From Clostridium guangxiense (lineage in GTDB: Bacteria > Bacillota > Clostridia > Clostridiales > Clostridiaceae): a stretch of 64,000 nt of DNA. The notes beneath the pieces were generated by a model. It ran no database searches and had not been told where the DNA came from. It was given only the letters and a program-made list of their open reading frames with translations. The position numbers and the translations under genes were made by a program. The stretch covers positions 22,361-86,360 of the forward strand of contig NZ_JAJNKE010000015.1 of NCBI RefSeq assembly GCF_021043395.1. Direction: 5' to 3'. Shown here piece by piece: positions 43,955 through 52,133 of the stretch (the first letter of the stretch is position 1; every line of letters starts with the position of its first letter).

Positions 43955-44923
43955 TTATTCAAAAGGATATTTTATTTTCCACTGCTTTCTAATTGCATCC
44001 ATTATATTCATTACATCAACAGATAAATTTAAAGTATTTTCATTGAATTCATTACTAATGCAGCTATTTATATATTCAATTTCGTAATTTAACGCTTTTG
44101 GTTTTTCTCCAACCTGCAAAACCTCTGTTCTGCCATCATTGTAGTTTATAACCGCTTTGTCCGCTCTTGGAAAATCCTCCACAGTTATATATCCTAGATC
44201 TCCTGCAATAACCCCTACTTTAGGCATTTTTGCTCTCATTGTAAGCGAAATAACTGCCATCTCATCCATGGAATTTTTAAGCACTATTCCAGACTCTTCA
44301 TCTACCCCTGTTTCAAACTTTTTCACTGTAGTCAAAACTTCATTTGGATTGCTTGATAAGAAATATCTTGCAAATGAAAGTGCATATGTTCCAATATCTA
44401 AAAGAGCACCTCCTGCTAATTCTTTATTAAAAAATCTACTTTTTACATCATACTCTTTACAGCTTCCAAATGAAACCTGAATCATTTTAAGCTTTCCTAT
44501 TTGCCCAGATGCAACAATATTATGCAGCTTTTTATATAATGGCATATGATATATAGTCATAGCCTCTGCCAGAATTAGTTTATTTTTTTCTGCTAAATCA
44601 ATTAATTTTTTAAGCTGCTTTCCGTTAACAGTTATAGCCTTTTCACACAGTACATTTTTATTATTTTTAAGGCTCTCCATTATGTAGTAATAATGATTAC
44701 AATGAGGAGTTGAAATATAAACCACATCTATTTCATCGTCTCTTAACATATCCTCGTAATTACCATAAACCTTTTTTATATTATAACTGTCAGCAAACTT
44801 CTTTGCTCTCGCATAGGATCGTGATCCAACCGCATATATTTCCGCATTACTTTCCATTAAAGCTCTAACAAACTCTTCTGCAATATTTCCAGGTCCTAAT
44901 ATTGCCCATTTTGCTTTACTCAT
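43955..44923 (-). CDS. Gfo/Idh/MocA family oxidoreductase
   Basis: NAD(P)-dependent dehydrogenase of 322 residues. The Rossmann start WAILGPGNIAEEFVRAL binds cofactor, YISTPHCNHYYYIMESLKNNKNVLCEKAITVN carries the conserved EK-(P) pair, and GGALLDIGTYALSFARYFL is the C-terminal domain signature. It resembles trans-1,2-dihydrobenzene diol or glucose-fructose oxidoreductase-like members; substrate unknown. GAGGTGAAGAG precedes the ATG. Monocistronic. Confidence 0.92.
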   Translation of the reverse strand: MSKAKWAILGPGNIAEEFVRALMESNAEIYAVGSRSYARAKKFADSYNIKKVYGNYEDMLRDDEIDVVYISTPHCNHYYYIMESLKNNKNVLCEKAITVNGKQLKKLIDLAEKNKLILAEAMTIYHMPLYKKLHNIVASGQIGKLKMIQVSFGSCKEYDVKSRFFNKELAGGALLDIGTYALSFARYFLSSNPNEVLTTVKKFETGVDEESGIVLKNSMDEMAVISLTMRAKMPKVGVIAGDLGYITVEDFPRADKAVINYNDGRTEVLQVGEKPKALNYEIEYINSCISNEFNENTLNLSVDVMNIMDAIRKQWKIKYPFE

Positions 44924-45028
44924 CTCTTCACCTCATTCATTAAATTTATTAACTGTTCAGAAAATTCAATTCGTTATATTTCATGATAATTCAAGTTTAT
45001 GCTTCCGTCAATACCATTTACTGTAAAT

Positions 45029-45064
45029 AAAAAAAACTAGGCAATTAAATTACCTAGTTTTTTA
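45029..45064 (-). terminator. Terminator after prs (bidirectional)
   Basis: AAAAAACTAGG and CCTAGTTTTTT form a strong A/T-flanked stem, ending 34 bp past the prs stop. Confidence 0.85.
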
Positions 45065-45098
45065 TCAAATTAACTTTACTTTTATTATACTTATGTAT

Positions 45099-46220
45099 TT
45101 ATTTATTTGCTTTATTTTTTAGAAGTTCCTGTATTACATATGTTGCATCCATAAATTTAGCAATTGATTGATCCTTATTTAATCTATTTATTATTCTTGC
45201 TATAAACTCTGACATATCAACGCTTCTAAACCATTCAGCCTTTTTAAGCTCCGGTGATATGTATGTTAAATTTGTGGAGTAAACTCTAGTTATTATACCA
45301 TTATCATAATACTTCTGGAATTTTTCCAGGCCTTCAGTAAAAAACGCAAAAGTAGTTGCAATATAAACATTTCCTGCTTTTCTTGATTTTAATTCTTTTG
45401 CTATATCAAGAACTGATTCTCCAGATGCTATCATATCATCAACTATTAAAACGTCTTGATTTTCAACATCTCTTCCCATATACTCATGTTTAACAATAGG
45501 ATTTTTCCCATTTACAATAGTTGAATGATCTCTTCTTTTATAAAATAATCCAACATCTACACCAAGTACACTTGAATAATATATAGCTCTATCCATTGCA
45601 CCTGTATCTGGACTTATGACAAGCATATTGTCTTTATGTATTTCTATGTTTTTTTCTTCTGTTATAATAGTTTTTAAAATATCATATGTTGGGTATAAAT
45701 TTTCAAATGACAATAATGGAATTGCATTTTGAACGTTTGGATCATGGGCATCAAAGGTTAATATTTCTTGTACTCCTAATCTCTCTAACTCTTGAAGTGC
45801 TAATGCACAGTCTAAAGATTCTCTTCCTTTTCTTCTATGCTGTCTTGATTCATATAAAAGTGGCATAATAACTGTTATTCTTCTAGCTTTTCCTCTTATA
45901 GCAGATACAGTTCTTTTAATATCCTGAAAATGTTCATCTGGTCCTTTGTGATTTTCAATTCCAAACATGCTATATGTACAACTATAATTTCCTATATCAC
46001 AAAGTATATAAATATCTTTTCCTCTGACCGATTCAGTAAGCTTTACTTTTCCTTCTCCATTAGAAAAACGAATTTCTTTGGCTGGCAATAAGAAAGTTCC
46101 CTCTGCCTTTCTTCTTGCTTTAATTTGTTCATTAATTTTTTCCCCTAGTTCCTTGCAGCTCTCCAATACAATTAAACCCAATTCTCCATTAATATGGGTA
46201 AACATTTGACTATTACTCAT
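45099..46220 (-). CDS. prs: Ribose-phosphate pyrophosphokinase (PRPP synthetase)
   Basis: Makes PRPP from ribose-5-phosphate and ATP for nucleotide, His and Trp synthesis. It has 373 residues, longer than the usual 310-320, with an extended N-terminal half. Key parts: EIRFSNGEGKVKLTESVRGKDIYI (substrate), MPLLYESRQHRRKGRESL (ATP loop), LTFDAHDPNVQNA (Mg His/Asp), the PRPP-binding loop VLIVDDMIASGES and TTFAFFTEGLEKF. The divergence fits the clostridial long variant of the family. Strong ribosome site GGAGG. Divergent from the chemoreceptor. Confidence 0.93.
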   Translation of the reverse strand: MSNSQMFTHINGELGLIVLESCKELGEKINEQIKARRKAEGTFLLPAKEIRFSNGEGKVKLTESVRGKDIYILCDIGNYSCTYSMFGIENHKGPDEHFQDIKRTVSAIRGKARRITVIMPLLYESRQHRRKGRESLDCALALQELERLGVQEILTFDAHDPNVQNAIPLLSFENLYPTYDILKTIITEEKNIEIHKDNMLVISPDTGAMDRAIYYSSVLGVDVGLFYKRRDHSTIVNGKNPIVKHEYMGRDVENQDVLIVDDMIASGESVLDIAKELKSRKAGNVYIATTFAFFTEGLEKFQKYYDNGIITRVYSTNLTYISPELKKAEWFRSVDMSEFIARIINRLNKDQSIAKFMDATYVIQELLKNKANK

Positions 46221-46394
46221 TTTTTTCCTCCATACATCATTTAAATTTATTACACATCTTTTGAGTATTTTACTTAATTAATTCTAGATATACAATTCAA
46301 TTATGTCAATGGTTATTCTTGCAATAATTATATTTTTATTTATTTTATATTACTATAAACGACACTAACAAGAATAAAGAGAGAGCTTTAGCAC

Positions 46395-46455
46395 AAAAAG
46401 TATCAAAATGTGCCCAAGTTTGCTGTAAAAAAGCAATCATATTTTGATACTTTTT
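46395..46455. promoter_or_regulatory. Perfect 15-bp inverted repeat between prs and chemoreceptor
   Basis: AAAAAGTATCAAAAT and ATTTTGATACTTTTT flank 31 bases that hold a second small stem (TTGCT...AGCAA). The plus strand then runs TGTATTTTTTAC. It could be a terminator for a short transcript or an RNA switch before the chemoreceptor. The rest of this 337-bp gap is AT-rich. Confidence 0.5.
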
Positions 46456-46557
46456 GTATTTTTTACAGTGTTTTATATTTGAATAAGTAGTATAATTATA
46501 ATGTAATTTTATAAAATTTTAAATATTCATCTTGTTTAATAAAAGGAGATATTAATA

Positions 46558-48573
46558 ATGAAAAAAAAAGCAAATAATTCTATAAAGGTAAGGATTTTAT
46601 TCGTACCTATTATCATGATGTTTGTAATTATAGTAGCTATAGCTTCTGTATCAATAGGAATAGCTAAAAATAAGCTTTTATCTCAAATGGAATCTGATGG
46701 AATTAATATGGCAAATCAAATATCTAGGGATATGGGGAGAAACAATGCCTCAATAGATACCTTAAATGAATCCATTGAGGACAAAATTAAAACTCTCGGA
46801 ACATTTATAAACGCAAACAAAAATATCATAAACAATAACTATCTAAAAACTCTAGCAAAACAATTTAACGTAGATGAAATAAATGTTACAGATACATCAG
46901 GTAAAATAATATATTCAAATCTAGAAAGCAGTTTAGTATCAAGTCCATTTGGCAGTAAAGATATATGCTATCCTGTTCTAATAGGTGAAAGAGAAGAATT
47001 AATGGAGAACATAAGAAAAAGTGTTGACAATAATAATTATTATAAATATGGATACATAAGAAATTCTAGCGGTGGCCTTGTCCAAATAGGAATTCTAGCA
47101 AATAAGGTACAAAAGTTGACAGATGATCTTAGATCTCAAGCCTTAATAGATGATGTAGTTAAAGATAAATCCATAGTATATGCTTTATATATGAATAAAG
47201 ATTTAAAAGTAGAAGCAGACAGTAATAAAAAAGAATTAGGAAAAACTTTAAAAGATGCTGGAAGCAAAACTGCTATATCTACTGGGAAAATATACGCTTC
47301 TCAATATACCGATTATGCTACTCATGTTTACGATATAATTGTACCAGTACACAAAAACGGACAGCTAATTGGCGCTGTAGACATAGGTATGTCAATGAAA
47401 AATGTAGAGACAACAGTTTATAAAACTATATTTATTATAACTTTAATATCCATTATAGCTTTTATTTTATTCTTATTCATGCTTGTTAAAATATCACAAG
47501 GAATAATCGTCCCTTTAAAAGATTTAGTTGGTGTTTCAAAACGAATTGCCGATGGAGAATTGAATAACGAAATACAAGTAAACGCCACAGACGAAATAGG
47601 CTTACTAGCAAGTTCATTTAAAAATATGGCAGAAAATTTAAAGAATACTATCTCAACTATAAAAAATGAAACCTTAAGAGTTAATAAAATGTCATCAGAA
47701 TTAAATTCCAACTCTGACAACATGAAAAATGCCTCAAATGAAGTTGCAAGAGCCATACAAGATGTAGCTCAAGGTACTACCGAGCAAGCAAATAACCTTG
47801 TTGAAATATCCAATACAATATCTGAATTTGCAAAAGAGCTTGATACTATGAATAATAAACTTTCAAAAGTTAATGAAAGTTCAAACATCACAAAGAATAA
47901 GGCAAATGAAGGTAAAGATGAAATAAACACACTCTTCAATTCTATAACTGATGTTAATAAAGCTTTTGAGACAGTGTCAGAAAAAGTAGAAAACTTAAAC
48001 TCCAGTGTTTCGAAAATTGGAGAAATAACAGAAGTAATAAACGAAATATCAGAGCAAACCAATTTGCTGGCCTTAAATGCTGCAATAGAAGCTGCACGAG
48101 CAGGAGAAGCTGGAAAAGGCTTTGCAGTAGTTGCTAATGAAGTTAAACAGTTAGCAGAACAGTCAAGAAAATCTGCTGAACAAATACAAAACCTTATCAC
48201 CAATATAATCGTGGAAACAAAAAATGTAATATCGACCTCAAACAATGTTAAAGGAGCTTTTAAAACTCAATCACTTACTGCAACAAATACAATTTCGGCC
48301 TTTGAATCTATGCTATCATCAATAAAAAGCGTAACTCCTTTAATAGATGATACATATAAATCTATAGAAATAATTATGAAATCAAAAGAAACTATTTTGA
48401 CTAAAATTGATTCTCTTACAGCAATATCAGAGGAAACTTCTGCATCTTCTGAAGAAATATCAGCATCATCAGAAGAGCTATATGCATCTTCTGAGAGTGT
48501 ATCCAATTTCGCTAATAATCTAAATGAAGTTACAAATAAACTTAATGATGAGGTAAATAGATTTAAAATTTAA
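46558..48573 (+). CDS. Methyl-accepting chemotaxis protein with Cache domain
   Basis: Chemoreceptor of 671 residues. TM1 at 11-36, extracellular Cache-like sensor about 40-285 ([44 protein letters not shown]), TM2 about 287-310, HAMP to 365 and the cytoplasmic signalling coiled coil to the end. The hairpin tip that contacts CheA/CheW is [25 protein letters not shown] near 505. AAGGAG precedes the ATG. No chemotaxis genes are nearby. Ligand unknown; single-Cache receptors often sense organic acids. Confidence 0.94.
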   Translation: MKKKANNSIKVRILFVPIIMMFVIIVAIASVSIGIAKNKLLSQMESDGINMANQISRDMGRNNASIDTLNESIEDKIKTLGTFINANKNIINNNYLKTLAKQFNVDEINVTDTSGKIIYSNLESSLVSSPFGSKDICYPVLIGEREELMENIRKSVDNNNYYKYGYIRNSSGGLVQIGILANKVQKLTDDLRSQALIDDVVKDKSIVYALYMNKDLKVEADSNKKELGKTLKDAGSKTAISTGKIYASQYTDYATHVYDIIVPVHKNGQLIGAVDIGMSMKNVETTVYKTIFIITLISIIAFILFLFMLVKISQGIIVPLKDLVGVSKRIADGELNNEIQVNATDEIGLLASSFKNMAENLKNTISTIKNETLRVNKMSSELNSNSDNMKNASNEVARAIQDVAQGTTEQANNLVEISNTISEFAKELDTMNNKLSKVNESSNITKNKANEGKDEINTLFNSITDVNKAFETVSEKVENLNSSVSKIGEITEVINEISEQTNLLALNAAIEAARAGEAGKGFAVVANEVKQLAEQSRKSAEQIQNLITNIIVETKNVISTSNNVKGAFKTQSLTATNTISAFESMLSSIKSVTPLIDDTYKSIEIIMKSKETILTKIDSLTAISEETSASSEEISASSEELYASSESVSNFANNLNEVTNKLNDEVNRFKI

Positions 48574-48673
48574 TTTAAAACACAGCTTTCTTTAATACCA
48601 TTGGCTATGTTTAAAAAATGTTGATATTATACGTTTAAAATCCATTAATGGTATAAATTTTTATTGACCTTTT

Positions 48674-49306
48674 TTAGAACATAGCCTTTTCATAAAAAGC
48701 ATTTTTTATTTTCATAGCAAGCTCACCAGATAAATTTCCTTCTAGCATCTCATTAATAGTAAACTCTTTTACCTTATCAAGTTTACTAATAATTGCCTTT
48801 GCTCCATCTATATCAGAATATACCTTCCAGTAACTGCACAGCATACATTTTTTATTATCTAATCCCATGAAAGCTTTAACGTCTTCTAAAGGAATTCCAA
48901 GAAATATTCCAAGTTCATGTGGGCAATGGCATTTTTCATATCTATTTTTAAGCTCATCTAAATAATCATCAATTTCTGTAGTGCAAGAATAACCTAATTC
49001 TATTAAAAAACATATACATGATGTTGATGTTAATTGTTTCTCTAGCAAATATTTATCATAAATGAAAATTATAATTAAGCTTTCATTTTCTCTCAAGCTA
49101 ATATACTTTAAATTTATGCTTTGGAGAAATTGAGAACCAAATTTAGACCAAGTATAATAAAGTTTATTATTATTTTTATTAATAGTAATTGTAACTGCTG
49201 GTTTTATCCCAGCTATTACTGGTGAAGAATAGTATACCAAGAAATTTTCTATATAGTCTTGATTATACATAAAAGCTAATTCTTTATATACGTTAATATA
49301 GTTCAT
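48674..49306 (-). CDS. DUF3793 family protein
   Basis: Soluble protein of 210 residues of an anaerobe-restricted uncharacterised family. The conserved core is CHCPHELGIFLGIPLEDVKAFM followed by CMLCSYWKVYSDIDGA. The paired Cys/His residues suggest metal or redox binding. In other genomes the family often sits near iron or haem genes, but here neighbours are a chemoreceptor and a dehydrogenase, so no function follows. The C-terminal KAMF end lies in one arm of a hairpin (GGCTATGTT/AACATAGCC, 48602-48687) that may terminate the convergent chemoreceptor transcript. Confidence 0.75.
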   Translation of the reverse strand: MNYINVYKELAFMYNQDYIENFLVYYSSPVIAGIKPAVTITINKNNNKLYYTWSKFGSQFLQSINLKYISLRENESLIIIFIYDKYLLEKQLTSTSCICFLIELGYSCTTEIDDYLDELKNRYEKCHCPHELGIFLGIPLEDVKAFMGLDNKKCMLCSYWKVYSDIDGAKAIISKLDKVKEFTINEMLEGNLSGELAMKIKNAFYEKAMF

Positions 49307-49344
49307 AGCATGTCACCGCCAAATTAGTAATTAGGCTTTACTTT

Positions 49345-49395
49345 AAATAACTGCTCTTTTTTTATACTTATTTAAAGCAAAGCTTCCTTTAGTAT
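49345..49395. promoter_or_regulatory. Upstream motif shared with other minus-strand genes
   Basis: TTATTTAAAGCAAAGCTTCC then TTTAGTATG, 60-90 bp before the DUF3793 start, is nearly identical to 55741-55769 before the alcohol dehydrogenase. TTTACTTTAAATAA just before it makes an inverted repeat. Confidence 0.45.
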
Positions 49396-49508
49396 GGACT
49401 AATATGAACGTTTGTATACTCTAAAAAATACCTGTCCCTCTCTCTTCATATTTATAGTTTTGGAATTACTAATCCACTCAGAAGGACCTGCTTTATAAGA
49501 ACTTAAAT

Positions 49509-50588
49509 TTATTGCCCCCTTGATACCTTCTCTAATTCCATTATTGCATTATATATCATTTCCCTTGTTATCTTATATGGAACATGCTTTATATCTCCTG
49601 TTTCCATTGCTTTATCGAGCACCTTGTCAAGATCCGTTTCTTCAACCTCAATATCAGCCAAACGAGTTGGAAGTCCAATACTCTTATTAAAACTATAAAC
49701 TCTATCACGCTCTTCAAATTGTTTATCACATGTGAGCATAACTAAAACACCATAAGAAACCACTTCACCATGTAAGTGATTTTTTTCTATCTTCTCCAAT
49801 GTAGTACAGCCATAATACACAGAATGTGCAAGACAGCTATTATAATCATTTATTACGAAAACTGAGACAAGTCCCGTAGTAATTATTATGTTGAGAATTA
49901 CCTGCTCTAATTCATATGATACTCTATTGTTTTTTACATCTTCATAAGCTTTTTTACCATACTTTAGGAGCGGTTCTACACAATTGCGGCTTATATCTAC
50001 ACCTAAAAGATTAGTGTGATCAAGCTCATCTCCTCTTGATGAAAATGTACATTCATATTCTTTGGACAATGCATCCCCTATACCTGCCCAAATAAAATGG
50101 CTTGGTGCTTCTGCTATTATTTTAGTGTTAATAAAGCAATGTGTTGCAGGTTTCTTTGGAAAATACAGTTCCTTAAATACATGGTTTGAATTATAAATTA
50201 CTGTTGTGGCTGTTATGGCTGCACAATTTGAAGCTATTGTTGGAAATACAAACAATGCCTGTCCTGTTTGATCGCACATTGTTTTGCTTGTATCCACGCT
50301 TCTTCCTCCACCAACTGCAAATATCATATCCGCCCCTGCAACTACTGGATTTTTCTTCAGCATCTCTACATTTTCATATGAAGAATCTCCCCCAAACCAT
50401 ACAAAATCTAATATTTCTATATTAGAACCTTCAACCCCTTCCAAAAGCGCTTCTTTGGCCTTTTCCATTGCTGTTTTTCCACCTACTACTACTGCCTTTT
50501 TCCCATATGGTTCACAAATTTTAGGAATTTTCTTATAAACATCCTCCCCTATACTATAACTTGGTAAAAATACACTATAACTGCTCAT
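49509..50588 (-). CDS. Glycerol-dehydrogenase-like iron-containing alcohol dehydrogenase
   Basis: Group III dehydrogenase-fold enzyme of 359 residues. NAD-binding loop FAVGGGRSVDTSKTMCDQTGQ and FPTIASNCAAITATTVIY. Metal ligands: Asp in WAGIGDALSKEYE, His in NSCLAHSVYYG, His in NHLHGEVVSYG. It resembles glycerol dehydrogenase but the substrate pocket is not conserved enough to name glycerol. The gene lies about 90 bp behind a T-box leader and its terminator, so transcription should answer to uncharged tRNA. This suggests a task in amino acid metabolism rather than glycerol use. GGGGGG lies before the ATG. Confidence 0.85.
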   Translation of the reverse strand: MSSYSVFLPSYSIGEDVYKKIPKICEPYGKKAVVVGGKTAMEKAKEALLEGVEGSNIEILDFVWFGGDSSYENVEMLKKNPVVAGADMIFAVGGGRSVDTSKTMCDQTGQALFVFPTIASNCAAITATTVIYNSNHVFKELYFPKKPATHCFINTKIIAEAPSHFIWAGIGDALSKEYECTFSSRGDELDHTNLLGVDISRNCVEPLLKYGKKAYEDVKNNRVSYELEQVILNIIITTGLVSVFVINDYNSCLAHSVYYGCTTLEKIEKNHLHGEVVSYGVLVMLTCDKQFEERDRVYSFNKSIGLPTRLADIEVEETDLDKVLDKAMETGDIKHVPYKITREMIYNAIMELEKVSRGQ

Positions 50589-50675
50589 TTTTTGCCCCCC
50601 AATTATTCGTTTTCGCCTTTTTTTAATAAGTGTAAAATCAGCACTTACTTAAAATGATAGCTTTATTTTATAAAA

Positions 50676-50966
50676 TAAAAAGACTTTATCTCAATTGTTT
50701 AGAGACAAAGTCTGAAATCTGCGGTACCACTCTATTTGCTACTTAAAAAGTAACCCCTCAAAATATCTACGGGAAAACCCCTTTAATATCTGGCAATATA
50801 ACGGTTGCTGCCGGCCACACTTACACAATAAACATATCTTCAGTGGACTACTCATGAGTGATTTTCAATTTTTTCACAAATCCCATCTCCCAGCAAATGA
50901 TGAGTCTCTTACTAAATGCTACAAAACCTACTTTTCTCAATCCTAGTATTTACTGCTTTAACTTGT
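50676..50966 (-). ncRNA. T-box leader (probably tRNA-Ile specific)
   Basis: On the minus strand: Stem I with GAGAAAAGTAG and an AAGAGA turn, distal hairpin CTCATC/GATGGG, then TTGAAAATCACTCATGAG where the specifier is most likely ATC (Ile). Later comes the T-box AGAGTGGTACCGCAG (50719-50733), whose TGGT would pair with an ACCA tRNA end. The terminator GACTTTGTCTC...GAGATAAAGTC with a T run is at 50676-50713. It precedes only the glycerol-dehydrogenase-like gene. The T-box class is near certain; the amino acid is an inference. Confidence 0.9.
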
Positions 50967-50971
50967 TAATA

Positions 50972-51000
50972 ATTATATTCCTCATTTTTTATGCTGTCAA
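50972..51000 (-). promoter_or_regulatory. Consensus sigma-A promoter of the T-box transcript
   Basis: TTGACA (51000-50995), a 17-bp spacer and TATAAT (50977-50972), both perfect consensus, with start expected near 50965, just before Stem I. Confidence 0.88.
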
Positions 51001-51028
51001 GAATTTTAATTTAAAAAACAACTAAATT

Positions 51029-51874
51029 CTAATAAAGATTTTTACTCGGTATTATTCCTGTATCTGCATATTGTTTAAGCAATTGTATTTGTGATCTACT
51101 TAGGCTATCAATTTGGTATGACTTAGCATTATCGGTCTTGCACCACACTGCAAAATGCTCACAATTATTAGTAATTAAATTATAATTCTTTTCTCCTAGC
51201 CTAGATTTAGCCCTTTTAACTGTAGCATCTGGTGAAAACTTAGCATCATTTCCAAAGTCGAGAACAAAATATTTGCCTTTTGGAAAATTCTCTTCCATAT
51301 TTCCTATCTCAATTTTAGCATTTTTCATAGTGCCATCTGAGCTGCTATAATGTATTACTTTATTATCACCAATGTAAATTCCATAGTGCTCATACTGATA
51401 TATATCAAATTTATAAGCAGTACCAACTATATCTCCATATTTAGCTTCTCTATTTATTTTTGTAGGTTTAGGAATGTTCTCATTACTTACCTTAAACTGA
51501 GTACTTACACTTTTATATAGTTTTAAATTATCACTGTGAACACTTTTTGAAATGTCTAAAGTGTATTTTTTACCTGGAACATACCCTCCCACAGGTGGAT
51601 TAATTAACAAGGCTTTCTTGTCTTTTCCAAGGTCAAGGGTTATATTAACAGAATTGCCTTTGCTATCTTTTATCGCAATTCCCTGTTTAGTACTATCATC
51701 AAAAGATATCTCTTTATTAAACACAATTTTTAATAGCTTCTTAGCATTCACCGTTTGATTATTCTGTACTTCAGCAGCTAAAATGCTTTTGTGGCTTAAT
51801 GAAAAGTAAGCGCCTGATATAACTAAAACTACTATTATTAAAGCTAATCTTCTAAGTAACTTACGGCTTTTCAC
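51029..51874 (-). CDS. Membrane-anchored protein with LRAT/NlpC-P60-like domain
   Basis: Exported protein of 281 residues. N-terminal signal or anchor (LALIIVVLVISGAYFSL), then an Ig-like beta domain of the SbsA type about 35-130 (FNKEISFDDSTKQGIAIKDS, then YVPGKKYTLDIS), then a C-terminal domain at 140-265 with LRAT marks: GDIVGTAYKFDIYQYEHYGIYIG (His), VIHYSS, and LITNNCEHFAVWCKT (catalytic Cys in NCEHF). LRAT-fold thiol enzymes are acyltransferases or hydrolases; the bacterial role is uncertain, perhaps acting on lipids or wall. Monocistronic. Confidence 0.8.
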   Translation of the reverse strand: MKSRKLLRRLALIIVVLVISGAYFSLSHKSILAAEVQNNQTVNAKKLLKIVFNKEISFDDSTKQGIAIKDSKGNSVNITLDLGKDKKALLINPPVGGYVPGKKYTLDISKSVHSDNLKLYKSVSTQFKVSNENIPKPTKINREAKYGDIVGTAYKFDIYQYEHYGIYIGDNKVIHYSSSDGTMKNAKIEIGNMEENFPKGKYFVLDFGNDAKFSPDATVKRAKSRLGEKNYNLITNNCEHFAVWCKTDNAKSYQIDSLSRSQIQLLKQYADTGIIPSKNLY

Positions 51875-52006
51875 TAAAATTCTCCCTTCATTAAAAGTGT
51901 ATTTATTAAAGTTTAATCCTTTTTAAAATGCTTGTCTATTATTTAATATAATTTTTAAGCACTTATTTAAGGTAGTTTAGTGGCACCGAAAACTTTAAGT
52001 TCCATT

Positions 52007-52105
52007 TTATGCAAAACACAACAGATTCATAACTATATTAAATGCTACTGCCGCCCCAACAGAACCCATTCCAACAATTACTACCTTGCTTTTTCCTATC
52101 GCCAT
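52007..52105 (-). pseudogene. 5' fragment of L-lactate dehydrogenase
   Basis: A 32-codon frame starts AIGKSKVVIVGMGSVGAAVA, the nucleotide-binding start of L-lactate/malate dehydrogenase (GxGxxG with GSVGA). After FNIVMN the similarity stops and the frame ends. Weak AAGAAG precedes the ATG. Only about 10% of the gene remains. Confidence 0.65.
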
Positions 52106-52133
52106 AAAATATCATTCTTCTTTTTTATTTTAT

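Noticed and set aside
46380..46460. Cyclic-di-GMP riboswitch before the chemoreceptor
   Set aside because: The stem lacks the conserved GEMM residues and tetraloop receptor; only a simple inverted repeat is visible.
49509..50588. Naming this gene gldA
   Set aside because: Fold and metal ligands fit glycerol dehydrogenase, but the T-box control argues for a different substrate, so no symbol is given.
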